Shown here one piece after another: positions 1 through 5,357 of a DNA stretch of 5,357 bases (position 1 is its first letter; every line of letters starts with the position of its first letter). The stretch spans positions 1 through 5,357 of the forward strand of contig SKSV01000434.1 in the NCBI GenBank assembly GCA_007122815.1. Direction: 5' to 3'. Under the pieces are notes generated by a model, which was not told where the DNA came from, did not search any database, and saw only the letters and a list, made by a program, of their open reading frames with translations. The translations under genes were made by a program, and so were the position numbers. The DNA comes from Trueperaceae bacterium. Lineage in GTDB: Bacteria; Deinococcota; Deinococci; Deinococcales; Trueperaceae.

Positions 1-654
1 CTCTGGGTCTGGGCCGCGGTGCTGCTGCAGGCCAAGACGCTGCTCGACAACCTCGACGGTGGGGTGGCGCGCGCGACCGGTCGCGTCACGCGCCTCGGTC
101 GCTACCTCGACAGCGTGCTCGACATGTTCGTGAACCTGTTGCTGTTCGCGGCGCTGGCGCTGCACGGCCCCGGCGCCTGGGCTTGGCCGCTCGCGGCCCT
201 CGCCGCGCTGGCGCTGACGCTCATCCTCTCGCTCGACTTCAACCTCGAGCAACGCTACAAGGCACTGCGCGCCGCGCCGGGGCAACCCGAGCAGCGCGCT
301 CCCGTCGGCGGTCCGCCCTCGGTCTACCGCTTCTTCCGCGGCGCCTACCAACGACTCCTGGCGCCCCAGGACCGCGTTCTCGCGCGCCTCGACGAAGCGC
401 TCTTCGAGCGCGTTGCGGGGAGACCGTACGAGCAAGCGCAGCTCGAGAGCCGCCTCGCCTGGTCAGACATGTTCAGCACGGCGACGCTGGTGAACCTCGG
501 GCTCTCCACCCAGCTGCTCGTGCTGGGCGTGTGCCTGGTCGTCGGGGCGCCCTTCGCCTACGTCTGGTTCGTGCTCGCGGCGTTCGCCTACGCCCTCGCC
601 GTCCAGGCCGCGCGTGTCTGGCGTTTCAAGCGCTTCTCGGAGGGCGCGACGTGA
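1..654 (+). CDS. CDP-alcohol phosphatidyltransferase family membrane protein (5' end cut by window)
   Basis: The reading frame is open from base 1 to a TGA at 652-654, giving 217 visible residues, and the N-terminus lies outside the window. The complete family signature D-x2-DG-x2-AR-x8-G-x3-D-x3-D is visible: D16, D19, G20, A23, R24, G33, D37 and D41 (window numbering). In this family the aspartates bind the divalent metal and the CDP-alcohol, and the enzyme moves a phosphatidyl or similar group to an alcohol in the cytoplasmic membrane. Hydrophobic segments lie at about residues 42-77 and 160-208. A polar stretch of about 80 residues between them (roughly 78-157) is rich in Arg, Glu and Gln and is longer than the usual inter-helix loops. 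The substrate (glycerol phosphate, serine, inositol phosphate or other) cannot be read from this fragment. A GTG at 19 is internal, inside the first visible hydrophobic segment and just before the motif, so it is not a credible start. The family call is secure; the specific reaction is unknown. Confidence 0.9.
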   Translation, partial: LWVWAAVLLQAKTLLDNLDGGVARATGRVTRLGRYLDSVLDMFVNLLLFAALALHGPGAWAWPLAALAALALTLILSLDFNLEQRYKALRAAPGQPEQRAPVGGPPSVYRFFRGAYQRLLAPQDRVLARLDEALFERVAGRPYEQAQLESRLAWSDMFSTATLVNLGLSTQLLVLGVCLVVGAPFAYVWFVLAAFAYALAVQAARVWRFKRFSEGAT

Positions 655-668
655 GCGTGGACCGCGGC

Positions 669-675
669 GAGGTGG
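669..675 (+). promoter_or_regulatory. Ribosome binding site deciding the Nudix gene start
   Basis: GAGGTGG lies 7 nt before the ATG at 683 and matches the anti-Shine-Dalgarno core well. It supports ATG 683 over the in-frame GTG at 614, which would sit inside the upstream gene and add 23 Arg-rich residues unlike a Nudix N-terminus. Confidence 0.7.
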
Positions 676-682
676 TAGCCCG

Positions 683-1240
683 ATGAGCGTCGGGAAGCCC
701 GCAGGCGCGCTGCCCGAACCCGGTGCGCGCTACCCGCTGCTCACGGTCGGGGCCTTGATCGTCGGTCCGTCAGGACGCTTGCTGCTGATCCGCACGCACA
801 AGTGGCGCGGGTCGTGGGGCGTGCCGGGAGGGAAGGTCGACTGGGGCGAGACGCTCCTCGAGGCGATCCACCGAGAGGTGCGCGAGGAGACCGGGCTGGT
901 GCTCCAGGAGGTGCGTTGGGGACCGGTCCAGGAGGCCGTGATGCACCCGGAGTTCCACCGTGAAGCGCACTTCCTGCTGGTTAACTTCATCGCGCGCGCC
1001 ACGGGCGAAGCCGTGCAGCTGAACGAGGAGGCACAGGAGTTCGCCTGGTGCACCCCCGACGAGGCGGCCGCGCTGGAGCTCAACGAACCGACGGCGCGGC
1101 TCCTCGAGCACTACCGCGCGCACGGTTTCGGTACCGCGCCGCTCCGTGAACCCGCGCTCCGAGCGACCGGCGAAGAGGCGCAACACGCCTCCCCGGCAGC
1201 TGCCGAGGCGGTATCTCACGGAGGGGAGCTCAGCTCGTGA
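683..1240 (+). CDS. Nudix hydrolase
   Basis: A 185-residue cytoplasmic protein. The Nudix box G-x5-E-x7-RE-U-x-EE-x-G-U is perfect: G50, E56, R64, E65, E68, E69 and G71, preceded by the common WGVPGGK approach. The glutamates bind Mg2+ or Mn2+ for hydrolysis of a nucleoside diphosphate linked to some other moiety X. The core spans about residues 18-150. The THKWRG segment just before the box resembles general MutT/ADP-ribose-type Nudix proteins, but substrate cannot be assigned from sequence alone. Residues about 152-185 form an Ala/Glu-rich tail, probably disordered, whose coding sequence carries the ribosome binding site of the next gene. The start is ATG 683, chosen because of the GAGGTGG site upstream. 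It follows the phosphatidyltransferase by 28 nt and overlaps the SDR gene by 4 nt (GTGA), so it is likely co-transcribed and translationally coupled with it. Confidence 0.93.
   Translation: MSVGKPAGALPEPGARYPLLTVGALIVGPSGRLLLIRTHKWRGSWGVPGGKVDWGETLLEAIHREVREETGLVLQEVRWGPVQEAVMHPEFHREAHFLLVNFIARATGEAVQLNEEAQEFAWCTPDEAAALELNEPTARLLEHYRAHGFGTAPLREPALRATGEEAQHASPAAAEAVSHGGELSS
1220..1228 (+). promoter_or_regulatory. Strong ribosome binding site for the SDR gene, inside the Nudix gene
   Basis: GGAGGGGAG lies 8 nt before the GTG at 1237. It is the best Shine-Dalgarno match in the window and fixes the SDR start within the GTGA overlap with the Nudix stop codon. Confidence 0.7.
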
Positions 1241-1968
1241 AGGGCTCGCTGCCTGGACGCGGCGGGGCTCTCGTGACGGGTTCGGCCAAGGGCATCGGGC
1301 GTGCGTTGGTGCTCGCGTTGGCCGCGGACGGTATCGACGTGGCGGTGCATTACCGCTCGTCAGCGCGTGCGGCGGAGCAGGTCGTGGCCCGAGCGCAGGC
1401 TCTCGGCGTGCGGGCGGTTGCGCTCCGGGCCGACGTCACCGTAGAGCGCTCAGCCCACGACCTGGTGGACGCGGCCGCCGCCGCACTCGGCGGTCTGCGG
1501 GTGCTGGTCAACAACGTCGGCGATTACCACAAGGGGCCGCTTGCCGAGCTCGATTCGGGCACCTGGCACCACATGCTGGCGAGCAACCTCAACGCCACCT
1601 TCTACACCTGCCAGCGCGGCGTGCCGATAATGCGCGCGGCGGGAGGTGGCCGCATCGTCAACCTCGGTTACGCCGGCGCCGAGCTCCTCAAGGCGCGCCC
1701 GGCGGTGGTCGCCTACCAGGTGGCCAAGACGGGCGTCATCCTCTACACGAAGGCTCTGGCCCGCAGCGAGGCGGCGAACGGCATCACCGCGAACGTGCTC
1801 AGCCCCGGCGTGATGGACAACAGCGTCACGAAGCCGCTCGACGAGATCCCGATGGGGCGCACCGGCAGTCTTGACGAACTCGCCGCAGGCCTGCGCTTCT
1901 TCCTCAGCCCGGAGGGGCGCTACGTCACCGGCACGCACCTGGAGGTAGCGGGCGGGTGGAACCTCTAG
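1237..1968 (+). CDS. SDR-family NAD(P)-dependent oxidoreductase, atypical (catalytic Ser replaced by Tyr)
   Basis: A 243-residue single-domain Rossmann protein of classical SDR length. Visible motifs are TGSAKGIG (T14-G21, dinucleotide binding), D66 (adenine site), NNVG (N92-G95, a variant of NNAG), the active-site Asn N117, Y160-x3-K164 (catalytic Tyr and Lys) and PG (P190-G191). Arg40 and Ser41 after strand 2, in HYRSS, suggest NADP(H) preference. The overall pattern is FabG-like. Aligning the segment GRIVNLGYAG with FabG-type enzymes places Tyr145 where the catalytic serine normally sits, with no Ser or Thr nearby between residues 140 and 160. Activity may therefore be altered, use another proton-relay residue, or be lost. 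The substrate is unknown and I would not name it FabG. GTG 1237 is the start, given the strong GGAGGGGAG site, and it overlaps the Nudix stop by 4 nt. The gene ends with TAG at 1966. Confidence 0.9.
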   Translation: MKGSLPGRGGALVTGSAKGIGRALVLALAADGIDVAVHYRSSARAAEQVVARAQALGVRAVALRADVTVERSAHDLVDAAAAALGGLRVLVNNVGDYHKGPLAELDSGTWHHMLASNLNATFYTCQRGVPIMRAAGGGRIVNLGYAGAELLKARPAVVAYQVAKTGVILYTKALARSEAANGITANVLSPGVMDNSVTKPLDEIPMGRTGSLDELAAGLRFFLSPEGRYVTGTHLEVAGGWNL

Positions 1969-2026
1969 CGGGACGGATGGTCGCGCGTGCACAGCCCCTG
2001 AGGGTAGCGGGCTGCGGTGGTGCTCC
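1969..2026 (+). other. Short intergenic gap between SDR and methyltransferase
   Basis: This 58-nt gap contains a possible 6-bp stem, CAGCCC (1992-1997) with GGGCTG (2009-2014), around an 11-nt loop. It has no T-run, so it is not a convincing terminator. I see no TANNNT box 6-7 nt before the GTG at 2027, so the methyltransferase is more likely read from the upstream operon than from its own leaderless promoter. A weak GGTGGT lies about 5 nt before that GTG. Confidence 0.35.
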
Positions 2027-2659
2027 GTGAGCGGACCGGCCCAGTGGAGCAACCATCTCCGCCTGACAGCCCGGCTGTACGAGCCACTCTGGCGCAAGCA
2101 CAGCTTGGCGCTGTTGACGCTTGGAGGCTACAGCACGGAACGGGAGCTCGAGGCGCTCGTGCAGAGACTGGCAGCGAGCCCCGGAACCCGCGTGCTCGAC
2201 CTGGGTTGCTCGGCTGGACTCTACGCTCGGCGGCTGGCGCGCGCCGGCGCGGACGTCACCGCCGTGGACGTCTCGAAGGCCTTCCTGGCCGAAGGAGAGC
2301 GTCTCGCCGCGGGCGAGGGCGTGAGCGTGAGCTTCGTGCGCGCGGACGTTCACGATCTACCCTTCGAGGACGCGGCCTTCGACTCGGCAGCCAGCGGCGG
2401 GAGCCTCAACGAGTTCGCCGACCCCGCGCGTGCCTTGCGTGAGGCAGCGCGCGTGCTCAGGTCAGGAGGGCGGCTCTGGCTGATGTACGCCGCGCGCGGA
2501 GGGGGTGCGGTCGGTCGGCTGCTCCAGCTTCCGCTGCGCCTCTCGGGGCTGCGCTTCCCGAAGAGCGAGGAGGTCGACGCTTGGGCTCGCGCCGCCGGTT
2601 TCGAGTACGTGCGCAGCGAGCGGCGCGGTCCTGTGATCATGGCGGTCTACCGGCGCTGA
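2027..2659 (+). CDS. Class I SAM-dependent methyltransferase (UbiE/type-11-like)
   Basis: A 210-residue cytoplasmic protein. After an N-terminal helical part with the LYEPLWR segment (residues 17-23), the SAM-binding motif I VLDLGCSAG is at 56-64. An acidic residue ends strand 2 (D81, in AVDVS), RADVHDLPF at 105-113 is the adenine-contact region, and the motif IV/V area with F118-D119 is followed by a helix and VLRSGGRL at 143-150, the usual post-V strand. The C-terminus holds a basic segment and ends in PVIMAVYRR. These features define a Methyltransf_11-type enzyme; they do not reveal the methyl acceptor. The start is GTG 2027, with a weak GGTGGT ahead of it, and no better in-frame start precedes the conserved part. 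The gene lies 58 nt after the SDR on the same strand and ends tail to tail with the next gene. Lipid or small-molecule methylation is possible given the upstream phosphatidyltransferase, but this is inference. Confidence 0.9.
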   Translation: MSGPAQWSNHLRLTARLYEPLWRKHSLALLTLGGYSTERELEALVQRLAASPGTRVLDLGCSAGLYARRLARAGADVTAVDVSKAFLAEGERLAAGEGVSVSFVRADVHDLPFEDAAFDSAASGGSLNEFADPARALREAARVLRSGGRLWLMYAARGGGAVGRLLQLPLRLSGLRFPKSEEVDAWARAAGFEYVRSERRGPVIMAVYRR

Positions 2660-2663
2660 GCGA

Positions 2664-3239
2664 TCAGACCTGGACCCCGGGCGCTCTCTCGTCGCGCGGG
2701 CTGCGCTTGTCGAAGACGCCGCCGGCGAGCCGCAGGTTCACGGTCACGAAGGCGTGCCGTTGAGCTACGCGCCAGGCGTCCAGTCGCGTCCCGGGCTCGC
2801 CGCCCTCGAGCACGGAGACGTCGAAGAGCGTCTGGAACGGCTTCGGGCCCATGATGGTGGCGAGGAAGTCTGACAGCCGGTTCTCGGCCCGCATGTGGAA
2901 CAACCCGGTCAGGGCGTAGTTCGGGTAGGTCACGAAGACCTGGCGAGGCTGCCGGCCGTAGCCGTCCTGTCCCGAGTCCGGTGAGCCCCCGACGAGCCAG
3001 CTCACGTGGGCCTTGGGCACGGCCGCGAAGCGCGTCTGGTAGAGCAGTTCGCTCTCGACCGGCGTCTCGCTGAGCGTGGGCCGGCACATGGAGACGTCCG
3101 TGCAGGAGAGGAACGAGCGGTCCTCCGTGTTCATCAGCCAGGCGCTGCTGGTGCCTGGCCGCATGTGAACCTTCGCGTGCACACGGAACTCCTGGGTGTG
3201 GACCACCACATCGATCGGTTCGAGCACGGACTTGAGCAT
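2664..3239 (-). CDS. Conserved-looking protein of unknown function with two tandem repeats
   Basis: A 191-residue protein read from an ATG (complement of 3237-3239) to a TGA (complement of 2664-2666). There is no signal peptide, no transmembrane segment and no recognised catalytic motif. It divides into two similar halves, residues about 11-85 and 101-174. Each half begins with a V-x-V strand, then 14 residues from that point HMR (H25-R27 and H115-R117), then 20 or 22 residues later DVS (D48-S50 and D140-S142), and ends with a hydrophobic strand closing on GG (84-85 and 173-174). Alternating hydrophobic residues suggest a beta-rich fold. The RLSD-x-L ... F ... D-V pattern of the second half faintly recalls small beta-domain DUF families (DUF6812-like, from memory, unverified). 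The frame stays open further upstream to 3806, but that would run antisense through glmM, and the conserved-looking part begins at the chosen Met. No Shine-Dalgarno precedes this ATG; a TANNNT box 6 nt upstream suggests leaderless translation. It is monocistronic here and convergent with the methyltransferase. Confidence 0.82.
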   Translation of the reverse strand: MLKSVLEPIDVVVHTQEFRVHAKVHMRPGTSSAWLMNTEDRSFLSCTDVSMCRPTLSETPVESELLYQTRFAAVPKAHVSWLVGGSPDSGQDGYGRQPRQVFVTYPNYALTGLFHMRAENRLSDFLATIMGPKPFQTLFDVSVLEGGEPGTRLDAWRVAQRHAFVTVNLRLAGGVFDKRSPRDERAPGVQV

Positions 3240-3242
3240 GGC

Positions 3243-3271
3243 GTGAGAGTAGCACCGAGACAGGCTAGAAT
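3243..3271 (+). promoter_or_regulatory. Putative leaderless promoter for glmM
   Basis: GTGAGA at 3243-3248 (4 of 6 matches to TTGACA), a 17-nt spacer, and TAGAAT at 3266-3271 (5 of 6 matches to TATAAT). Seven nt after the -10 box comes GTG 3279, the likely transcription start and start codon. This is the leaderless arrangement known from Deinococcus. Confidence 0.55.
3246..3251 (-). promoter_or_regulatory. Putative -10 box (TACTCT) of a leaderless promoter for the 191-residue gene
   Basis: Read on the minus strand, TACTCT fits TANNNT and is followed by 6 nt and then the ATG of the reverse gene. No purine-rich Shine-Dalgarno is present, which fits a transcript starting at or next to the ATG. 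No good -35 is seen at 17 nt. The box overlaps the -35 of the opposing glmM promoter. Confidence 0.45.
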
Positions 3272-3278
3272 GCGCGGC

Positions 3279-4730
3279 GTGAACGGACGTCGATACTTCG
3301 GCACGGATGGCGTGCGCGGCCTCGCTGGAGAGGCGCCGATGACCGCTGCGTTCGCCTTGCGGCTGGGCGCCGCGACCGCCGAGCATCTGCGCGCGCGCGC
3401 GCCCGGCGACCCCAGCAGCCAGCGCCATACGGTGCTGGTGGGTCACGACACGCGCGCCTCCTCGGCCATGCTGGTGGCAGCTTTCGCCGCCGGTTTGGCC
3501 TCGCGAGGGGTCGACGTCGTCGAGCTGGGTGTGGTACCGACCGCCGCGGTGGCGCACCTGGTCAAGGTGCTCGGGGCGGACGCCGGAACGATGATCAGCG
3601 CCTCGCACAACCCCTTCGGCGACAACGGCATCAAGCTCTTCGACGCGAGCGGCTTCAAGCTCGCCGACACGGAGGAGGTCGCCATCGAGGGCCTCCTCGC
3701 GACCCTCGCCGCGGGCGACGACGCTTTGGGACTCGAGCCTTGCACCCACGAGGCCGTCGGAGGGGTGCAACGTTACCGGCAGTCCGACGGGCACTACCTC
3801 CGGCACCTGCTGGCGGCCGCGCCTTACCTCGACGGTCTACGGGTCGGCCTGGACGTGGCTCACGGAGCCGCCTGGCAGGTCGCGCCCAACGTGTTCAAGC
3901 AGATCGGTGCGCGCTTGGACGTGATCAACGCGAAGCCGGACGGACGCAACATCAACCAAGATTGCGGCAGCACCCACCCCGAGGCGATCACCGAGCGTGT
4001 CATGCGCGCGGGTCTGGACGTCGGAGTGGCCTTCGATGGCGACGCCGATCGCGCGCTCATGGTGGACGCCCGCGGTCGCTTGGTGACGGGCGACCAGATG
4101 CTGGCGATCTGTGCGGTGGTGCGCCGCGAGCCGGCGGTCGTGGCGACCACCATGACCAACTTGGGGGTCGAGCGCTGGCTCCTCGATCGCGGGGTGAGGT
4201 TGGAGCGCGTGCAAGTCGGTGATCGCTACGTCTTCGAGCGGCTTCAGCGCGACGGCTTGCGTCTCGGCGGTGAGCAGTCGGGTCACCTGCTCTTCCTGGA
4301 GAAGGCCACGACCGGGGACGGAATCCTCTCGGCGCTGCAGGTGCTAGCGGCGTGCCGCACCTCGAACGTGCGCCTCGAGTCGTGGATGGACCAGATCCCC
4401 GTCTACCCTCAGCGGCTATCGAGCGTCCCGGTCGCTGCTCCGGACCGTGGGGCCGTCGCGAGCGACGAGCGCGTGGAGCTCGCCCTGGCGCGCGCGCGCG
4501 AGGAACTCGGCGACGACGGCCGCGTCGACGTACGCCCGTCAGGTACCGAGAGCGTCGTCAGGGCCATGGTCGAGGCGCGCGACCCGGCCGTGGTCGAGCG
4601 GGTGTTGGGCGAGCTCGCGGAGGCGATCAGCGAGGCCGCCCGCGGGAGGCCGGCACACGCAGTGACCGGCAACGCTGCGACCCAGCCCGGGCAGGGCGCC
4701 AGCTCCAGCGACGCTTCAGAGGGCGAGTGA
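3279..4730 (+). CDS. glmM: Phosphoglucosamine mutase
   Basis: GlmM converts glucosamine-6-phosphate to glucosamine-1-phosphate in the cytoplasm, the step before GlmU in UDP-GlcNAc and peptidoglycan synthesis. From GTG 3279 it has 483 residues. All four alpha-D-phosphohexomutase signatures are present: N-terminal RRYFGTDGVRG (4-14), the phosphoserine loop ISASHNP with S109, the metal loop DGDADR (D253, D255, D257), the sugar loop GEQSGH (331-336) and the phosphate loop RPSGTES (419-425). The last usually reads SGTEP, so a Ser replaces the common Pro at 425. GlmM proteins are usually about 445-450 residues; here residues about 455-483 are a Gly/Ser/Ala-rich, probably disordered tail. An alternative start is ATG 3270 (three more residues, weak AGG 5 nt upstream), but that ATG overlaps the TAGAAT box and would not be fully transcribed from this promoter. 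The much longer in-frame extension to 3006 is antisense to the reverse gene and rejected. It overlaps kynB by 4 nt. Confidence 0.96.
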   Translation: MNGRRYFGTDGVRGLAGEAPMTAAFALRLGAATAEHLRARAPGDPSSQRHTVLVGHDTRASSAMLVAAFAAGLASRGVDVVELGVVPTAAVAHLVKVLGADAGTMISASHNPFGDNGIKLFDASGFKLADTEEVAIEGLLATLAAGDDALGLEPCTHEAVGGVQRYRQSDGHYLRHLLAAAPYLDGLRVGLDVAHGAAWQVAPNVFKQIGARLDVINAKPDGRNINQDCGSTHPEAITERVMRAGLDVGVAFDGDADRALMVDARGRLVTGDQMLAICAVVRREPAVVATTMTNLGVERWLLDRGVRLERVQVGDRYVFERLQRDGLRLGGEQSGHLLFLEKATTGDGILSALQVLAACRTSNVRLESWMDQIPVYPQRLSSVPVAAPDRGAVASDERVELALARAREELGDDGRVDVRPSGTESVVRAMVEARDPAVVERVLGELAEAISEAARGRPAHAVTGNAATQPGQGASSSDASEGE

Positions 4731-5357
4731 ACGCGCCGCACGAACCCCGCACGCCACTCGAGGCAGGAGCCTGGCTCGACGTGACGCGCGCCCTGCGCCA
4801 CGGTCACCCCAACTGGCCTGGCGACACCGAGTTCAGCCTCCACCAGACCGCGCACCTCGCCTCCGGCGACAGCGTCAACGTCATGGCGCTCCACACGAGC
4901 ACGCACTCGGGCACGCACCTCGACGCGCCCTACCATTACGACGACGCCGGCGCACGGCTGGGTGCGCTTCCGCTCGACGACCTGATCGGGGTTTGCGCGG
5001 TGCTGGACGTTCGTGACCCGGTCGCGGACGCGGCCGGTCCCGTTCCGGCTAGAGCCGCGCTGGAGGCGCTCGAGCGTCTCGGGGAGCGGGGAAGCTGCGC
5101 GCGGGTGCTGCTCCGCACTGGCCAGGAGGACCTCTGGCGGGACTTTCCGAGCGGTTTTCGGCCTCTCTCCGAGGAGCTCGTCGATGCGCTGGCGGACCGC
5201 GGAGCGCGGTTACTAGGTACCGACGCACCGAGCGTCGACGCTCTCACCTCCAAGTCGTTGCCGGTGCACGCCGCGTTCGCGCGCCGGGGCGTGTGGATCG
5301 TCGAGGGTCTCGCCCTGGCGAAGGTAGCCGAGGGCCGCTACGAGCTCTGCTGCCTGC
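4727..5357 (+). CDS. kynB: Kynurenine formamidase (arylformamidase), 3' end cut by window
   Basis: KynB hydrolyses N-formyl-L-kynurenine to kynurenine and formate, the second step of oxidative tryptophan breakdown. The frame is open from GTG 4727 to the window edge, giving 210 residues; bacterial KynB is about 205-220 residues, so only a short C-terminus is missing. The cyclase-family metal motif HSGTHLDAP is at 60-68, giving ligands H60, H64 and D66. H70 matches the active-site histidine. The remaining ligand pair is H181 and E193, in LPVH and IVEGLAL, with the expected 12-residue spacing. Other KynB-like parts are the N-terminal WPGD (30-33), YHYDDAGARLGALPLDDL (69-86), and GTDAPSVD (164-171) followed by SK. 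Most KynB have HH at the 181 position; here it is HA. GTG 4727 overlaps the glmM stop codon (GTGA), with AGAGGG at 4718-4723 only 3 nt upstream, so the two genes are probably translationally coupled. Other cyclase-family hydrolases share the metal site, so a different amide or ester substrate is possible. Neither kynA nor kynU is visible in this window. Confidence 0.87.
   Translation, partial: MNAPHEPRTPLEAGAWLDVTRALRHGHPNWPGDTEFSLHQTAHLASGDSVNVMALHTSTHSGTHLDAPYHYDDAGARLGALPLDDLIGVCAVLDVRDPVADAAGPVPARAALEALERLGERGSCARVLLRTGQEDLWRDFPSGFRPLSEELVDALADRGARLLGTDAPSVDALTSKSLPVHAAFARRGVWIVEGLALAKVAEGRYELCCL

Noticed and set aside
614..682. Upstream GTG start for the Nudix gene
   Set aside because: It adds 23 Arg-rich residues encoded mostly inside the upstream gene; the ATG at 683 has a good ribosome binding site.
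1146..1874. Plus-strand frame within the Nudix and SDR genes
   Set aside because: The translation is Arg/Gly-rich without family features, and the overlapping SDR frame is clearly the coding one.
2658..2686. Hairpin GAGCG/CGCTC after the methyltransferase stop as a terminator
   Set aside because: The stem is only 5 bp with a 19-nt loop and no T-run follows.
3006..3278. N-terminal extension of glmM from a GTG at 3006
   Set aside because: It runs antisense through the 191-residue gene, resembles no phosphohexomutase sequence, and GlmM proteins begin just before RRYFGTDG.
3240..3806. N-terminal extension of the reverse-strand gene up to 3806
   Set aside because: It is antisense to glmM, has a biased low-information composition, and the repeat structure begins only after the Met at 3239.
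4409..5253. Long minus-strand open frames opposite glmM and kynB
   Set aside because: They are typical antisense shadows in GC-rich DNA, with Ser/Arg/Ala-rich low-information translations and no motifs; the plus-strand frames carry complete catalytic signatures.

Overview
This window is a GC-rich, gene-dense piece of bacterial chromosome with no mobile element, CRISPR array, RNA gene or integration scar that I can see. It carries seven genes, two of them cut by the window edges, and no gap longer than about 60 bases. The proposed host is a member of Deinococcota (Deinococcus/Trueperaceae-like). This rests on very high GC, on genes at transcript starts that look leaderless (a TANNNT -10 box 6-7 nt before the start codon), and on the overall look of the proteins. 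It is an inference: leaderless GC-rich Actinobacteria are the main alternative.

Region 1 (1-2659, + strand) looks like one transcription unit: a CDP-alcohol phosphatidyltransferase missing its N-terminus, a Nudix hydrolase, an SDR oxidoreductase and a class I SAM-dependent methyltransferase. The Nudix and SDR genes overlap by 4 nt (GTGA) and both have good Shine-Dalgarno sites. The SDR is atypical because a tyrosine occupies the position of the usual catalytic serine. No single pathway is evident; lipid or small-molecule modification is possible but unproven.

Region 2 (2664-3239, - strand) is a single 191-residue protein of unknown function. It ends 4 nt from the methyltransferase stop codon (tail to tail) and is built from two diverged tandem repeats of about 76 residues.

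Region 3 (3279-5357, + strand) is divergent from region 2. It holds glmM (phosphoglucosamine mutase, which makes GlcN-1-P for peptidoglycan precursors), followed through another 4-nt GTGA overlap by kynB (kynurenine formamidase, tryptophan catabolism), which runs off the right edge. The short space between region 2 and glmM appears to hold two overlapping, back-to-back leaderless promoters.

The items most worth a second look are the interlocked divergent promoters, the duplicated unknown protein, the serine-less SDR, and the coupling of a cell-wall gene to a tryptophan-degradation gene. None of them amounts to a demonstrated new system.
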